NCBI GenBank assembly: GCA_039707655.1
Contig: CM077667.1
Coordinates: 547,006,222-547,070,221, forward strand
Reading direction: 5' to 3'
DNA from: Elymus sibiricus
Lineage: Eukaryota; Streptophyta; Magnoliopsida; Poales; Poaceae
Length of the DNA stretch: 64,000 bases
A program made the translations under genes and the position numbers. A model generated the notes under the pieces. It had not been told where the DNA came from and searched no databases. It saw only the letters and a list, made by a program, of their open reading frames with translations. Numbering within the stretch: position 1 is the stretch's first letter; each line of letters begins with the position of its first letter. Positions 34,852 through 45,618 of the stretch are shown here, piece by piece.

Positions 34852-35004
34852 TTTTAACATGCTCCTTCATACCCCCTCTTTTTGCATGTGAGGTAAGAAG
34901 GTAAGAGTTAATCAGACCACAAATTAATGACGTCAACGGCTCAGATCTATTATATATTCTTACCTCTCATGTGAAAAGAGGGTGTAAGAGGGAGCATGTT
35001 AAAA
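34852..35004. mobile_element. MITE, 153 bp, long inverted repeats
   Basis: About 46 bases at each end are inverted copies with few mismatches (ttttaacatgctcc at 34852, ggagcatgttaaaa at 34991). It lies about 280 bp past the stop codon of the WAK gene, in its likely 3' flank. Superfamily not determined. Confidence 0.72.
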
Positions 35005-35284
35005 CTGTTCAAAGGAGTTTCTTCTATTAAGCAATGTCAAACTGAAATAAACGTAGCAAGGAAACAGAAGGAGACAACATGAATAAATTAATATCAAGGA
35101 ACACACAACAAGGGTTAAATTTTTTGTTTCAGTTATCATCCAAAGCACTGAACCAATTCTACCAAGAAGAATTTCTAGCATGGATTTGGAGATAGCACAT
35201 CACACCATTAGGCACTAAGTTCATTGAATATGCATGGAAATCAACGAAATTAATTGTGTCCTCTCCATGTGCATGTAAGAAAAA

Positions 35285-37569
35285 CTACCGAGGGTACCGT
35301 GATGATAAGATGAAATCTTCTTCCATACTGTATTGTCGCGTCGACCCCTCTGCGCTTCTGCTAACTTCACTAGTATAATACTTCTGAAAATTCTTGGATG
35401 ATACATTATTTACAGAATGCTGCCTGGATGGACATAGGCCTTCTAGTGTCAACTCCACTTGTCTCATGCTTGGACGGTCTTCTCCGGATAATTTTATGCA
35501 TGATACTGCAACTCTAGCCACTTCCTCAACTTCTTCTCCTCCCTCATCAATAACCAGTGGGTCTAATATCTCCGACAATTTCTTTTCTTTAAACAATGTA
35601 GCAAAATGAGCAACAAGGCCATCACCTTCAGAAGATAGATATGAAAATGGCTTTTGTCTTGTTAATAGTTCTACAAGCATGACCCCGAATCCGTAAACAT
35701 CACTTTTATCAGTGAGCCTCCCTGTGTAAAAGTACATAGGATCCATATATCCTATTGTACCTTGCACCATAGTTGTCACCCCAGATTTATCCACAGGAAC
35801 ATACCTTGAAGCCCCAAAATCAGCAACTTTAGCTGTTAGAGTATCATCCAAAAGTATGTTAACCGATTTTATATCCCTATGAATTATAGGTGTTGAAGTA
35901 GTTGAGTGTAGATATGCTATAGATTTGGCTGTTTCGATAGCAATTCGCAACCTGTCATCCCATCCCAATGAGGTTGGTCCATTGGCGTGAAGATGATCAT
36001 GAAGAGTCCCATTGGATATGAACTCGTAGACCAACATAGGAACTTCAGTTTCTAGGCAGCAACCATGGAGTTTTACAACATTTATGTGGTTGATCTGTGA
36101 TAGTATGGCAACCTCATTAATAAACTCATCAATTTCCTTTTGAATCACCTTCTTTGGTTTCTTGATGGCTACGACATGGAGGTCTGATAAAATCCCTTTG
36201 TACACAGTCCCATGTCCTCCTCCACCAAGTTCACGGGCTTTGTCAAAATTATTGGTTGCCTTGTCTAACTCCTCCAAGGAAATGATCATTCTTTCTGCAA
36301 TGTCAGAGTTTTGAGATAGCAACTGTTGCAGCAATTGTCCACGGTTTTTCTTGAAGAAGTTTTGCTTCATTATTTGTGCCCTTCGATGTTTCAGTTTTGT
36401 TGAGATGAAGAGTGCTATGAGAACCAAAAGGACAATGGCACACCCAGCTGCAACTCCTATAACAATGCTCATTCCTGAAAATATATAGACTCTGATCGAT
36501 CAGTATGAATGAGTAAAATATGTGTATCATATCCCGGCTATATTTATTCCTGCTCACCTTTAAAGTACTTGTGGCCACCTGCAAACAAACATAAACGAAA
36601 TAATTAAATTGTTTGTATAGTGTATATACTAGAGAAACTTTATTTTATGTATACCTACCTATGTACGTACGTATATATGTATAGATGGGTGCATGCTTGC
36701 ATACTAACCTTTGCATCCATTGACGAGGTAGGGGTTGCCGTCGAAACCGTCGCTGCAGTGGCATGAATAGCCTCTATTCCTTGGTTTGCAAAAGCTGTTC
36801 TTACTAGTACTACAAATGCCTGGACACTTGAGATACTGCCTTGCGCCCACGTTGCGTGAGCCAGCGGGTTGCAGTTGCAAAACCTCCCACTCCAGAACAA
36901 TGGGAATCTCCAGCTCTGGGAAAATGACTGTCCTAGCCTGCAGAAGCTGGGTAGCGACCCTTGGCTTACGGAACCAGCCCTCCTCTGCAATGAAGGCATA
37001 TGCGTGTGGAAGCGCCTCGCCCCAGGCAATGTTGGACTCAATCCGATCAATCCAGAATTCACTTGGCATGCCGTCTCTAGACATGGAGATGCGTGCCTGG
37101 CAACAACCCATGCCATAGCAGTACGGGTCATCATCATTGCTGGCAGCTGCCAAGATGGCATCGACATAGGTGCCATTGGCGTGTGAAGAGCAGATAGAGG
37201 AACACCCGCTAAGGATGCTTGGGTTGCCGGGCCCAGACAAGCCTGCCTGAACGCTGCATCCCATGAGGATGAGCTCGTTGCTGGTTGATAGTGAGTAGGG
37301 AGCATCGTCTCCACCGCCTGCGCTCCTGAAATGATTGCTATGCCTGCCCACGCCCAGTCCGGCGTGGACCAGAACTCGGTCCGCACTAATTGCACGCAGT
37401 GTGTTGTTACGGATGGAGATGTCTAAAACTCGAAGTTTGCCAAGCATCAATCGCGGAGGAGGATGGCTCGTGTCGCATGTCAGGTTGAAACCTGGCAGGT
37501 AGCAGCTGGGCGGGCCTTGGCCGAATGGATAGGGCACACTCACGTTTCCGCAACTCCTGCTGCAGCTAC
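35285..37569 (-). CDS. Wall-associated receptor kinase (WAK), first exon not found
   Basis: Three exons with canonical splice sites join in phase: 37569-36709, a 21-base micro-exon 36578-36558, and 36474-35285. The first encodes a galacturonan-binding-type WAK ectodomain (SCGNVSVPYPFGQGPPSCYLPGFNLTCD) and a cysteine-rich EGF-like end (SFCKPRNRGYSCHCSDGFDGNPY). The micro-exon adds about seven residues. The last exon has a transmembrane helix (IVIGVAAGCAIVLLVLIALF) and a Ser/Thr kinase: GGGGHGTVYKG loop, VAIKK lysine, HRDIKSVNILL, DFGAS and a typical C lobe. These predict an active RD kinase at the plasma membrane that senses cell-wall pectin. The EGF-Ca exon usual in WAKs is absent. A phase-1 intron precedes 37569, so a signal-peptide exon is needed. 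None is visible before the CACTA element at 40149. The gene is either split by a long intron or truncated. Confidence 0.85.
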
Positions 37570-39305
37570 CTGCAAGTAGTAGTATATGGGAAAACCTCCA
37601 TTGTTAATCAATTTGATTGATGGATCAAGGCGAACAAAAAATACAGCGCACCACCAGAATAGGTACATGCGCATGTCCTATATATATATATACATATGTA
37701 GTAAGACCTAGGTAGGAAGCATAGTCCAGGATATCAACATTACCATGAAAGTATTAACTCATCAACAAGTAGCATTACCATCTAAAATATTGTTCCGTAC
37801 ATCGCCCTATACCGAGGCTTCATGATATCCTCCTTTTGGAAAAGTACCAGCAGTCCAACAAGTTATTTTATACTCCCGTAAATGCCCAGTTATGTACAAC
37901 CCTAACCCCAAGTCCCCTTGCAACGTGCGAGCTGCCTTGAGGACGACTACGGTGCGATCAATGTACCGGAGGGGTAGCAGTCGACGGCGGTGATGATTGA
38001 GGGGTAGCGGGACGTGCAACAGAAGTGGTGTCGTCCATCATGGTCGCTTGTCCCAATTGTCGACGCGCGCGGGCGTCACATTGCACGACCTTGCCACAGC
38101 GGGGTGAATCCTTATCAAGGAAAAAAAAACGCGCTATACAAAGTAGTGTCGTCCCTTGTATTATGCTATTAGCATGCTATAGCGCATTATAGCGTACTAT
38201 TAACGAGACGTTGTAATATTCATCTATTTAGCGAAATAATTCACTACACGTTATGGCGTACTATTAGCGATGCTATAGCGCATTATTTTTTTAGTGATCC
38301 TTATTCTGTCGCACGCGAAGGTATGGTTGCACCCCGTCTACTTGATTTACATCGAGGACATAAGATGGAGGCGCTCGTGGAGGGTGGTGATGTAGAGGAA
38401 CGGGCTTGGGAGAGGGAGCCGGTCGCTTGGGTGGCGCAGTGGAGTTAGGTTAGAGGCCGTATCACCAGTCCATGTCGGTACGAACTGAATTCCTGAGATT
38501 TTTTCAGTTCGTTTTTAGATGAATTTCACATAAACAACTTATATGTAAATGTCTAGTTTCACCATGCGCAACACATTGCAAAAAAAAAAAAAATATTTGT
38601 GGAAACTTGAACGGTGAAGCTATCATTACTATTAGGTTCATCACAAAAAAAAGTGTGCCACGTACCAACAATAGGCAATTTTGAGTTCTCAATCATGGCA
38701 ATTTTAAAAAATGTTTTCTACAGTGTCACATGGAAAATTTAGAGAATTATTTCTTTCTACATAATGACAAGTTTGGAACATAATTAATGCCCCCCATGGC
38801 AAGTTGAGGATGTTTCGTTGGAAATACATAATGATCATATGGAAAATTTAAGATTTTTATTTTGAACAAATCATCAAAAACAAGTAAAATTTTAAATTGT
38901 CTACATCATGGAAACTATGTTTTTTGGGATTCGAATTCTGAAAAATCATGGAAACATGGGAACTTTTAGAAAAAAATTGTTTTCTAAGACAAGGCAATAT
39001 TATCATTTTTTTTCACTGTTCACATGGCATAGTTCCAAAAAATATATTCTCTAAATGGTCCGAAATCATAAAATTGTGTGTGATGTTTTGCATGGAAAAT
39101 TCAGAAAATAATTCATCTAGATCATACCAAATGCGAGTCCAAAATTCATCTCCTGTTCATTCTACATCTTAAAAGAATTTGCCATATAGATCATTCCGAA
39201 CTTGGCATTGATCATGGAAATTCAGAAAATGTTTCCAAGTGCCACGAGGTTTGGCACGGGAGGTTATGTTTTTAGGCCAAAGTGACTACATATATTTTTG
39301 CCTTG
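37570..39305. other. Upstream region of the WAK gene, no exon found
   Basis: I looked for a minus-strand signal-peptide exon ending in phase 1 and found none. The stretch 38160-38290 has repeated 'tagcgcattatag' and 'gtactatta' inverted pieces like a decayed DNA-transposon end. 38500-39240 is AT-rich with scattered 'catggaaa' motifs. Confidence 0.4.
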
Positions 39306-39307
39306 TA

Positions 39308-39388
39308 CTACCTCTATAAGGTAATATAAGACGTTTTAGACCACTAAACTAGTGATCTAAAACGTCTTATATTACTTTACGGAGGGAG
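39308..39388. mobile_element. Stowaway MITE, 81 bp
   Basis: An almost perfect hairpin from ctacctctataaggtaata to its complement ending cggagggag, flanked by TA dinucleotides (39306-39307, 39389-39390). The CTACCTC/GGAGGGAG ends and TA target are diagnostic of Triticeae Stowaway elements. Confidence 0.9.
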
Positions 39389-39390
39389 TA

Positions 39391-40148
39391 TCTTGCAACA
39401 ATTTTCAAAAAAAAAAGTATGCCTCACCAGAACGTATGACCTATCATGCACTTCTTTTTTTATGCCTCGAGTACTTGTTGTTATACTAGTGGCGACAATT
39501 ACGTTATGCCCATGGCAACTATTACTTTATACTCATGACAATTGTCATGTTACATGTCTATACCTATACCTAATAATAAATGGAGGTGTGTTTCTCTGAT
39601 TTTTTTGTCCATTCACCGCTGAAAAGAAAAAAAAAATATCTATAAAATGTTTCTATTTTCTAAAATTGTTCGAGATTTTTAAAAATGCATTTATGTTTCC
39701 AAAATTCGAAAATTAGTCTTGTTTTCCTAAAATTTGCGAACCAAAAAAATTGTTTTTTTTAAACATGCATTTTTTAAATTGTTCTGAATGTTCAAAACAT
39801 GTTCCTATTTACAATAATTATTCACAAATTAAAAAATGTTCATGATTTTTATAAAATTTCATATTTTCAATGCTTTTGGTTAATATCAAAAAATGTTTTG
39901 AATTTTACTGTATTATGTTCTAAAATCTTCACAGTGGCCATGGGTTTGCAGGACGTGTTTGTTTCAGTGGCTAGCAACACATGGTAGGGTCTTTTGAAGT
40001 CATAAGTTCAATTCTTCAACGCGTCAATTTTTGGACTTTTACTCGTGCATTACAAACAAAGGTTGTTTCCGTGCCTGCCTGTGTGCTGGCTCATACGCGA
40101 ATTGTTGTGTGTTCCACGCGTTATTTTATGCAACTAGCGTCATATAGT
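39391..40148. other. AT-rich intergenic DNA
   Basis: No gene. At about 39556 'tatacctaataataaatgg' resembles the inverted ends at 53946 and 55045, so this may be one end of a related element. It is followed by 'aaaatgttc'-type AT-rich sequence typical of such elements. Confidence 0.35.
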
Positions 40149-40380
40149 CACTACTAGGGAAAACCTTATACACAAAAGCTTACCAGTAGCGCGTTTTAAA
40201 AGGAGGCGCTGCTGCTATTTAGCAGTAGCGCGTGTACGTAAACAGCGCTACTAATAAACACATATCAGTAGCGTGGCACGTATAAAACGCGCTACTACTA
40301 TAATTGCCACACCATTCCCGCCAGGCTAGGTATAGTAGTAGCGCCCTTCCTCAACCAGCGCTGCTGCTATTCTACTTAGC
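40149..40380 (+). repeat. CACTA left terminus and subterminal repeats
   Basis: After the terminal inverted repeat, the motif (a)gcagtagcgcg and its complement recur at least eight times to about 40380. These are candidate transposase-binding sites by analogy with En/Spm. Confidence 0.8.
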
Positions 40381-40439
40381 TGTAGCGTTTGGCACCAACC
40401 CGCGCTGCTGCTATGCCCACCTTATCCACCCCGTGCGCT

Positions 40440-40760
40440 CCCACTCTCTTCCTCACTCCCGGCCCCTCACTCCCCCCTCACACTGTCGCTCCCTCTCTGG
40501 CCCCCGCCGCTCGCCGCCGCCGTCGCCTACCCCTCCTCCCTCTGCCGCCGTCACCTCCCCCTCCTCCCTGGACTCGGTAATCCTCCCCCTCCTCCCTCCT
40601 CCCCGCCCCACCTCCTCCCTCCTCCCTCCACTCCTCCATTCGCCGCCGGCCGGCCCCTCCTCGCTCCGCCTTCCTCCTCCGTCCTCCTTCCTCCTCCCTC
40701 CTTCAGTCGCCCCTCCTTCTCCCTCCTCCCTCCTCCATCCACAACCCCTCCTCCCTGCTA
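40440..40760 (+). other. Pyrimidine-rich tract in the CACTA element
   Basis: About 320 bases are almost entirely C and T, with cctcc and ccgccg runs. Long frames occur on both strands (154 codons plus, 179 minus) with simple-sequence protein composition, so they are not called as genes. It could be a 5' leader for the gene at 50980. Confidence 0.45.
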
Positions 40761-41281
40761 CATTTTGATTTAGTAGGCTAGTTGATATTTTCTTGTTGAT
40801 ATGCAACATTTTGAATATAGATGATAATGTGTTGTAAATGTTGATGATGAAAATGCGAGTGCTAGTCGCCATGTCATTGATGTCGATGATGATGCATTCT
40901 GAATATAGACGATGTCTAGGTGTTCTTGTTTGCAATGTACCTCCGAGTGGCCTGTGTTTTGCCGGAATGTTGATTCGTTTCCGTTCCGGCAAATTTCAGG
41001 CGCTCGATATGTCCTGTTTTTAGCAAAGGTCATGCCGAATTTTTTTCATGAATTTTAGCATGACTTGTGCTACAATGTAGGACATATCGAGTGCTTGTGA
41101 TTTGCCAGAACGGGAATTCAATGATATTCCGGCAAAACATAGGGCATTTTTTCTATGTCATTGCTCGATATATGGAACGGGTCGACTTTAGGTCTGTTTC
41201 GGCTCCTTGTGTGTCTTTCAGTGAGGGAGAGTGTCCACCATATATATATATGAGAGAGGAAGAATCCCGACTGTTGTCGTG

Positions 41282-41286
41282 GGGGT
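41282..41286. repeat. Target site duplication GGGGT, left copy
   Basis: GGGGT precedes the left LTR and matches 50599-50603. Across it the CACTA sequence 'gtcgtgggggtcgcttctcc' is restored, and that intact string also occurs at 50712-50731. Confidence 0.9.
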
Positions 41287-41755
41287 TGTCGGTGTCAAAA
41301 CCGGCGGATCTCGGGTAGGGGGTCCCGAACTATGAGGCTTGGATCGATGGTAACAGGAGACGAAGGGGACAAGGTTTTACCCAGGTTCGGGCCCTCCTAT
41401 GGAGGTAATACCCTACGTCCTGCTTGATTGTATTGATTGTATAGAGATTACAGAGTGATCTACCACGAGATCGTATGACTAAAACCCTAGATGAGCTCTT
41501 TCCCCCTGATGATCTAAAACCCTCCGGCTTATATAGACGCCGAGGTGCCTAGGGTTTACACATGGTCGGTTACACGTCGAGGGGATAAACATGCCTATTC
41601 TACTTTAAACGTGGAGCACACGCCTTGCTTCTAGAAACTTCCCTTCTGGAGTCCGGTCCTTCGAGTGATCCAGTGTCCGGTGAACGGCCCACCTAGTCCG
41701 GCCCATATGAGACCTGGCCGGCTTCCCGAGGACCCCCTAGTCCAGGACTCCCTCA
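41287..41755 (-). repeat. 3' LTR of the young gypsy element
   Basis: 469 bp. The minus-strand TATA box TATATAAG is the complement of 41528-41535. It abuts the polypurine tract at 41756. Confidence 0.93.
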
Positions 41756-41769
41756 GTAGCCCCCGAACT
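41756..41769 (-). other. Polypurine tract of the young gypsy element
   Basis: On the minus strand agttcgggggctac directly precedes the TGAGGG start of the 3' LTR. Confidence 0.7.
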
Positions 41770-42327
41770 AGCCTCCAACGCCAAGGGTCCAAGCACCAGC
41801 TGCTTCAAATGATCAGAGTCTTCGGCTTGCGAGGCGAGTTCCTTTCTCCGGATAGTAATGGGCAGTTCCTTTAGTCCGGCTTCCATCGACGCGTAGTTTT
41901 CCCGATCATAGGTCATCCGAACATCATGTGTAACCCGGCCGATAAGGCCAAATGTCAGGGAGCCAATAGCGCTCTTCTGACAACCTTTCAGACGAAAGGC
42001 CACGGCTCATCATGACCGCTGAGCCAGTTGTACAGACTCATTTAGCGGCTCAAGGCCGTATTTATCGGCACGATCCATCAACACACAGATCGTGCCCCGT
42101 TCCATACGGGACATGCTTAATCATGCGCGTGTAACGCCGCGCACACCTCGGGAAGTGGAGAGATTCACGGCGCGGTGGAGGGAGGCTAACCGGTAGCGTC
42201 CCTTAATAAAAAGGGAAAAACCCCAAGGCTTATCCACATTCCTCCCTTCGCATCCTCGCCTCCCTAGACTCCCGAACTCACAGAGCTCAGATCTAGGTTT
42301 CACATTCTTCTCCCTCCGAGGTCAGCC
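41770..42327 (+). promoter_or_regulatory. Upstream region of the antisense gene
   Basis: About 560 bases separate the 3' LTR from the start codon. A TATA-like 'cttaataaaaaggg' lies at 42199-42212 and a CT-rich leader (42238-42320) precedes the ATG. A promoter is inferred, not shown. Confidence 0.4.
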
Positions 42328-45300
42328 ATGGCCAGCGGCAAGTGGGAGGCCTCCACAGTCACAGACAAGGATATCCGGGAGCTCAAGGACGCCGGATACA
42401 TCCCTGCCAACGTCTTCCACCGCGCCGCCGAGGAGGGTCAGGTGATTCCCACCCCTAAACAAGGAGAAAGGGTGGTTTTCGTCCCCCATTTCATCCGGGG
42501 ATTAAGCTTCCCACTTCACCCCTTTGTGAGGGGTCTGATGTTCTTTTACGGGCTCGATTTCCACGACCTTCCGCCGAACTCCTTCATGCACATATCTGCA
42601 TTCATCACTGTCTGCGAGGCTTTTCTGTGGGTGGAGCCGCACTTCGGATTATGGCTTAAGACTTTCAACATTAAGCCGAAGTGTGTTGCCGGCGCGCACG
42701 CGGACTGCGGCGGGGCAGTCATCGGCAGACTCCCACGCGCAGTGTGGCCATCTGGCACCTTCATCGACACCATTAAGACCTGGCAGAAGGAGTGGTTCTA
42801 TATCACTGAGCCAAAGGAGGAAGAGGGCGGAACTGTTCCTGCTGAATGCGGAACTGTTCCTGCCGAATTCAGGTGCGGCGCCCCAACCAGATTGACCTCG
42901 TGGGTCCGAAAGGGGCTAGATTGGGGGTCGGCTACCGAAGTAGAGGACCTGCAGAGGCGCACTGCCTCCCTAATCAGGGAAGGCGTTGGCCTGACCAATG
43001 TGGTCCAGGTAATGCTTCGGCGACATGTCCTGCCCTGCCAGCGCCGGAGTTCTCCTATGTGGGATTACTGGACCGGCGACGACCCTACAGTTCGTCGACT
43101 CTTCCGCACCACGCGGGAGAAACTATGGAAGGCGTTGTTTAAGGCGCAGAAGGACTGGCCGGGCGAGGAGGAAGACCAGGGCTTGAATGCTGCCAAGCCT
43201 CCTTCCAAGGTATGTTATGATTTCGATAGATCGGCTTTATTCTTCCGTAGGTCACCTAAGGATTCTACGATCACTTCTGCAGGAATGGCTGAAAAAAGCC
43301 AAGGACTTCAAGAGTCCGGCTCCACAGCCCGAGGATCCCCGGTCCCCGCTGCTGTTGGAGATGCTCGTCGTGGCGCCCTACAAGGCGCCAGAGAAGAAAG
43401 AAAAGAAGAAGAAGACAGGCCGAGCTGGCCTGCGCACCAAGGACCAGCTAGAGGCTGAGTCCGAAGAGACCCACGCCTCCTCGAATCAAGAGGAGGAAGA
43501 GGAGGAGGAGCACGAGGTCGAGGGGGGAGGCGATTCCCCCCTTACAAGAAAGAGGGCGACGTCACCGGACGCCTTGGAGTATGAACTTCCTCCAGCCCAG
43601 AAGAAAGCACGCCGGTCACAGGCGATCCTGTCCGACGATAGTTCGGCCTCGGACACCGAGTCCGAGGGGTTCAAGAGGGTTCCGCGAAGGACCCTCAGGG
43701 TTAAGCCCCCACCTCGAAGGTAGAGATCCGAAGACCTTGCAAATACCAAGTTTCGTTAATATATTTAACATGCGAGCGTCAATTGACTTGCAGCCCGCCC
43801 CGCATCCTTCCCACCGACCAAAACTCGGACGGGGAGACCCCGCCCGCCGACCTAGCGGAGAGCGGAAACGCGTCGCACCCTTTCCCTCCAGATGCCAATA
43901 AGGAAGGCACGGAGGTGTCATCCCAACAGGCTCCTCTGGAGCCGAACACTGGAGGCGGGGGCGACGAGATAATGGTCGAGGTTAATACCTCGGCCACCGA
44001 AGACCCAGGGGAGAAGACCCTCCCGGATACCGAGGAGACCGGTCAGGGAACTGTCCAGTCACCTCCACAACTGTCTCCGGAGCACACCATGTGTCCGGAG
44101 ACACAGCTTCAATCCCCGACTGGGGATCGGGCTAGCCGACCCCCACCGGTGCCTCCGACCACTGAGTGGCCGGCCATGGGGGAGGCTCTATCCAGCGCCT
44201 CCATCTCCGAGGAGCACCGCACCCTTATGGGTACGGTGCTGCAGAGCATTCGGTCCGTGGATACCGGACTGAAAGCGGCCTTCAACGGCCTCTTAACGGG
44301 TTTTCAGGTAAACAATGTAATGCCCCGTTTTTTGTAAGTCATTGGTATGTTTAAGCAGTTGTTTATATACATAGCAGCCCCCGAGCCCTAGGTAAGTTTG
44401 AAAAACTTACCTGGGGCTCAAGACAAAAAATCCTTATCCGAACTATACATATGCTCAGATTGTTCGGTCATTCTTTTAAGGAGACCAGGCACAGGATTAT
44501 GATAATTCGGAGGTCTGTGAACTCATATAATATGAGACTTTCGCATTTTTTGCAGGCATCGGTGGCGTCCGACAACGCCGCTGAAATAGAGGAGCTGAAT
44601 CGGAAGCTTAAGAACTCCGATGACGAGCTTAACGCTCTAAACCGAAGATTCGACGAGGCTCAAGGTAAGCGGAGTGAAGTATCTAAACTTCATGTTTCCG
44701 TTCTATCAACACGGATGCTTAATATAAGTCAATGCTTACGCAGCCTCGGCGAAAGAGATGGAGAAGCTCAAGGCCGAACTCAAGAAGGCAAAGCAGGAAA
44801 CTGCTGTAGAAAAGGCGGCGGCCCAAGAGGCCGTAGCCGCACTATCTGCCTTGAGAGCTACCAGCGACAAGCACCATGCTCGAGTGGAGGAGGTCCAACT
44901 GGAGCTTAAGGACGCCAGCAAGAAGTGCGAGGCCCTGGAGCTGAAAGAAAAAGAGCAGGCTGCCGAACTATCCACCCTAAAAACCGATCTTCAAAAGGAG
45001 CGGGTGGATAGGCGGACCTTTGAAGAGGAAATCAGCCAGGCCCAGGCTATACTAAGTGGTAAGCCATATTTACTGCAGTATGTCTTCGGAGATGATAGGT
45101 TCAAAGCTCTTACCCAAGTATGGCGTTCTGTAGGCGCTGGCTTGGACCTCCAGAAGAGCGCAGCGGACGTGAAGCAGTTCTATGCTTCGCGGGGAGAAGG
45201 AGAAGAAGCCCGTGTTTTCTGGGCTCAATTCGAAGCCCACGAGCAAACTCCTCTCCTGAATGAGCAACTGAAGCAGCTGTTGGAGCTGCACAAGGTGGTG

Positions 45301-45618
45301 GAACCGGCCATGAAGGATCTCTGTATCCGGCTGTGGCCCGATGAGCCAATTCCCGACAGTTACTTCGGCCTGGTGCAGAAGCTGAGCGACGCCACTCCTC
45401 GGATCGACGCATTGAGGAGGTCTTCTTGCATCGAGGGGGCAAGGATGACCTTTGCGAAGGCCAAGGTACACTGGCCGGGGTTGGATCCGATGAAGGTGGC
45501 CACTGCTCCTCCGCCGCCTGGAAAAGAGTATAGGTGCCCCGAGCGGTACTTCTCCAGAGTTATGGAGGGTGCTCGGGCCATAGAGTCACAGTGTCGAAGA
45601 GATACTGTGTATGAGTAA
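42328..45618 (+). CDS. Antisense gene: intact five-exon Transposase_28-type protein
   Basis: Five exons with GT-AG borders stay in frame: 42328-43209, 43283-43719, 43794-44307, 44556-44664 and 44744-45618. Together they make 2817 bases, or 938 residues plus stop. The start lies in a strong context (gtcagccATGGCC). Exon 1 carries the gypsy-type-transposon domain: FVPHFIRGLSFPLHPFVRGL, FFYGLDFHDLPPNSF, the AFLWVEPHFGLW region. Exon 2 is charged, with a Lys-rich patch and an acidic run. Exon 3 is Pro/Ser/Glu rich and probably disordered. Exons 4-5 form a long coiled coil (EIEELNRKLKNSDDELNALN onward), then a C-terminal helical domain with PLLNEQLKQLLELHKVVEP and IPDSYFGLVQKLSDATPRI. The gene is antisense to the host retrotransposon and starts beside its 3' LTR. 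Such antisense ORFs are known from several plant gypsy elements. The Pfam name does not prove transposase activity and the function is unknown. A splice of 22 bases at 45060-45081 inside exon 5 is an alternative. Confidence 0.78.

Noticed and set aside
36786..37186. Plus-strand frames across the WAK ectodomain exon
   Set aside because: Shadow of the real minus-strand exon, which has correct splice sites and family motifs.
40304..40992. Frames of 154 codons (plus) and 179 codons (minus)
   Set aside because: Pyrimidine-rich simple sequence; the proteins are only Pro/Ser or Arg/Gly/Glu runs.
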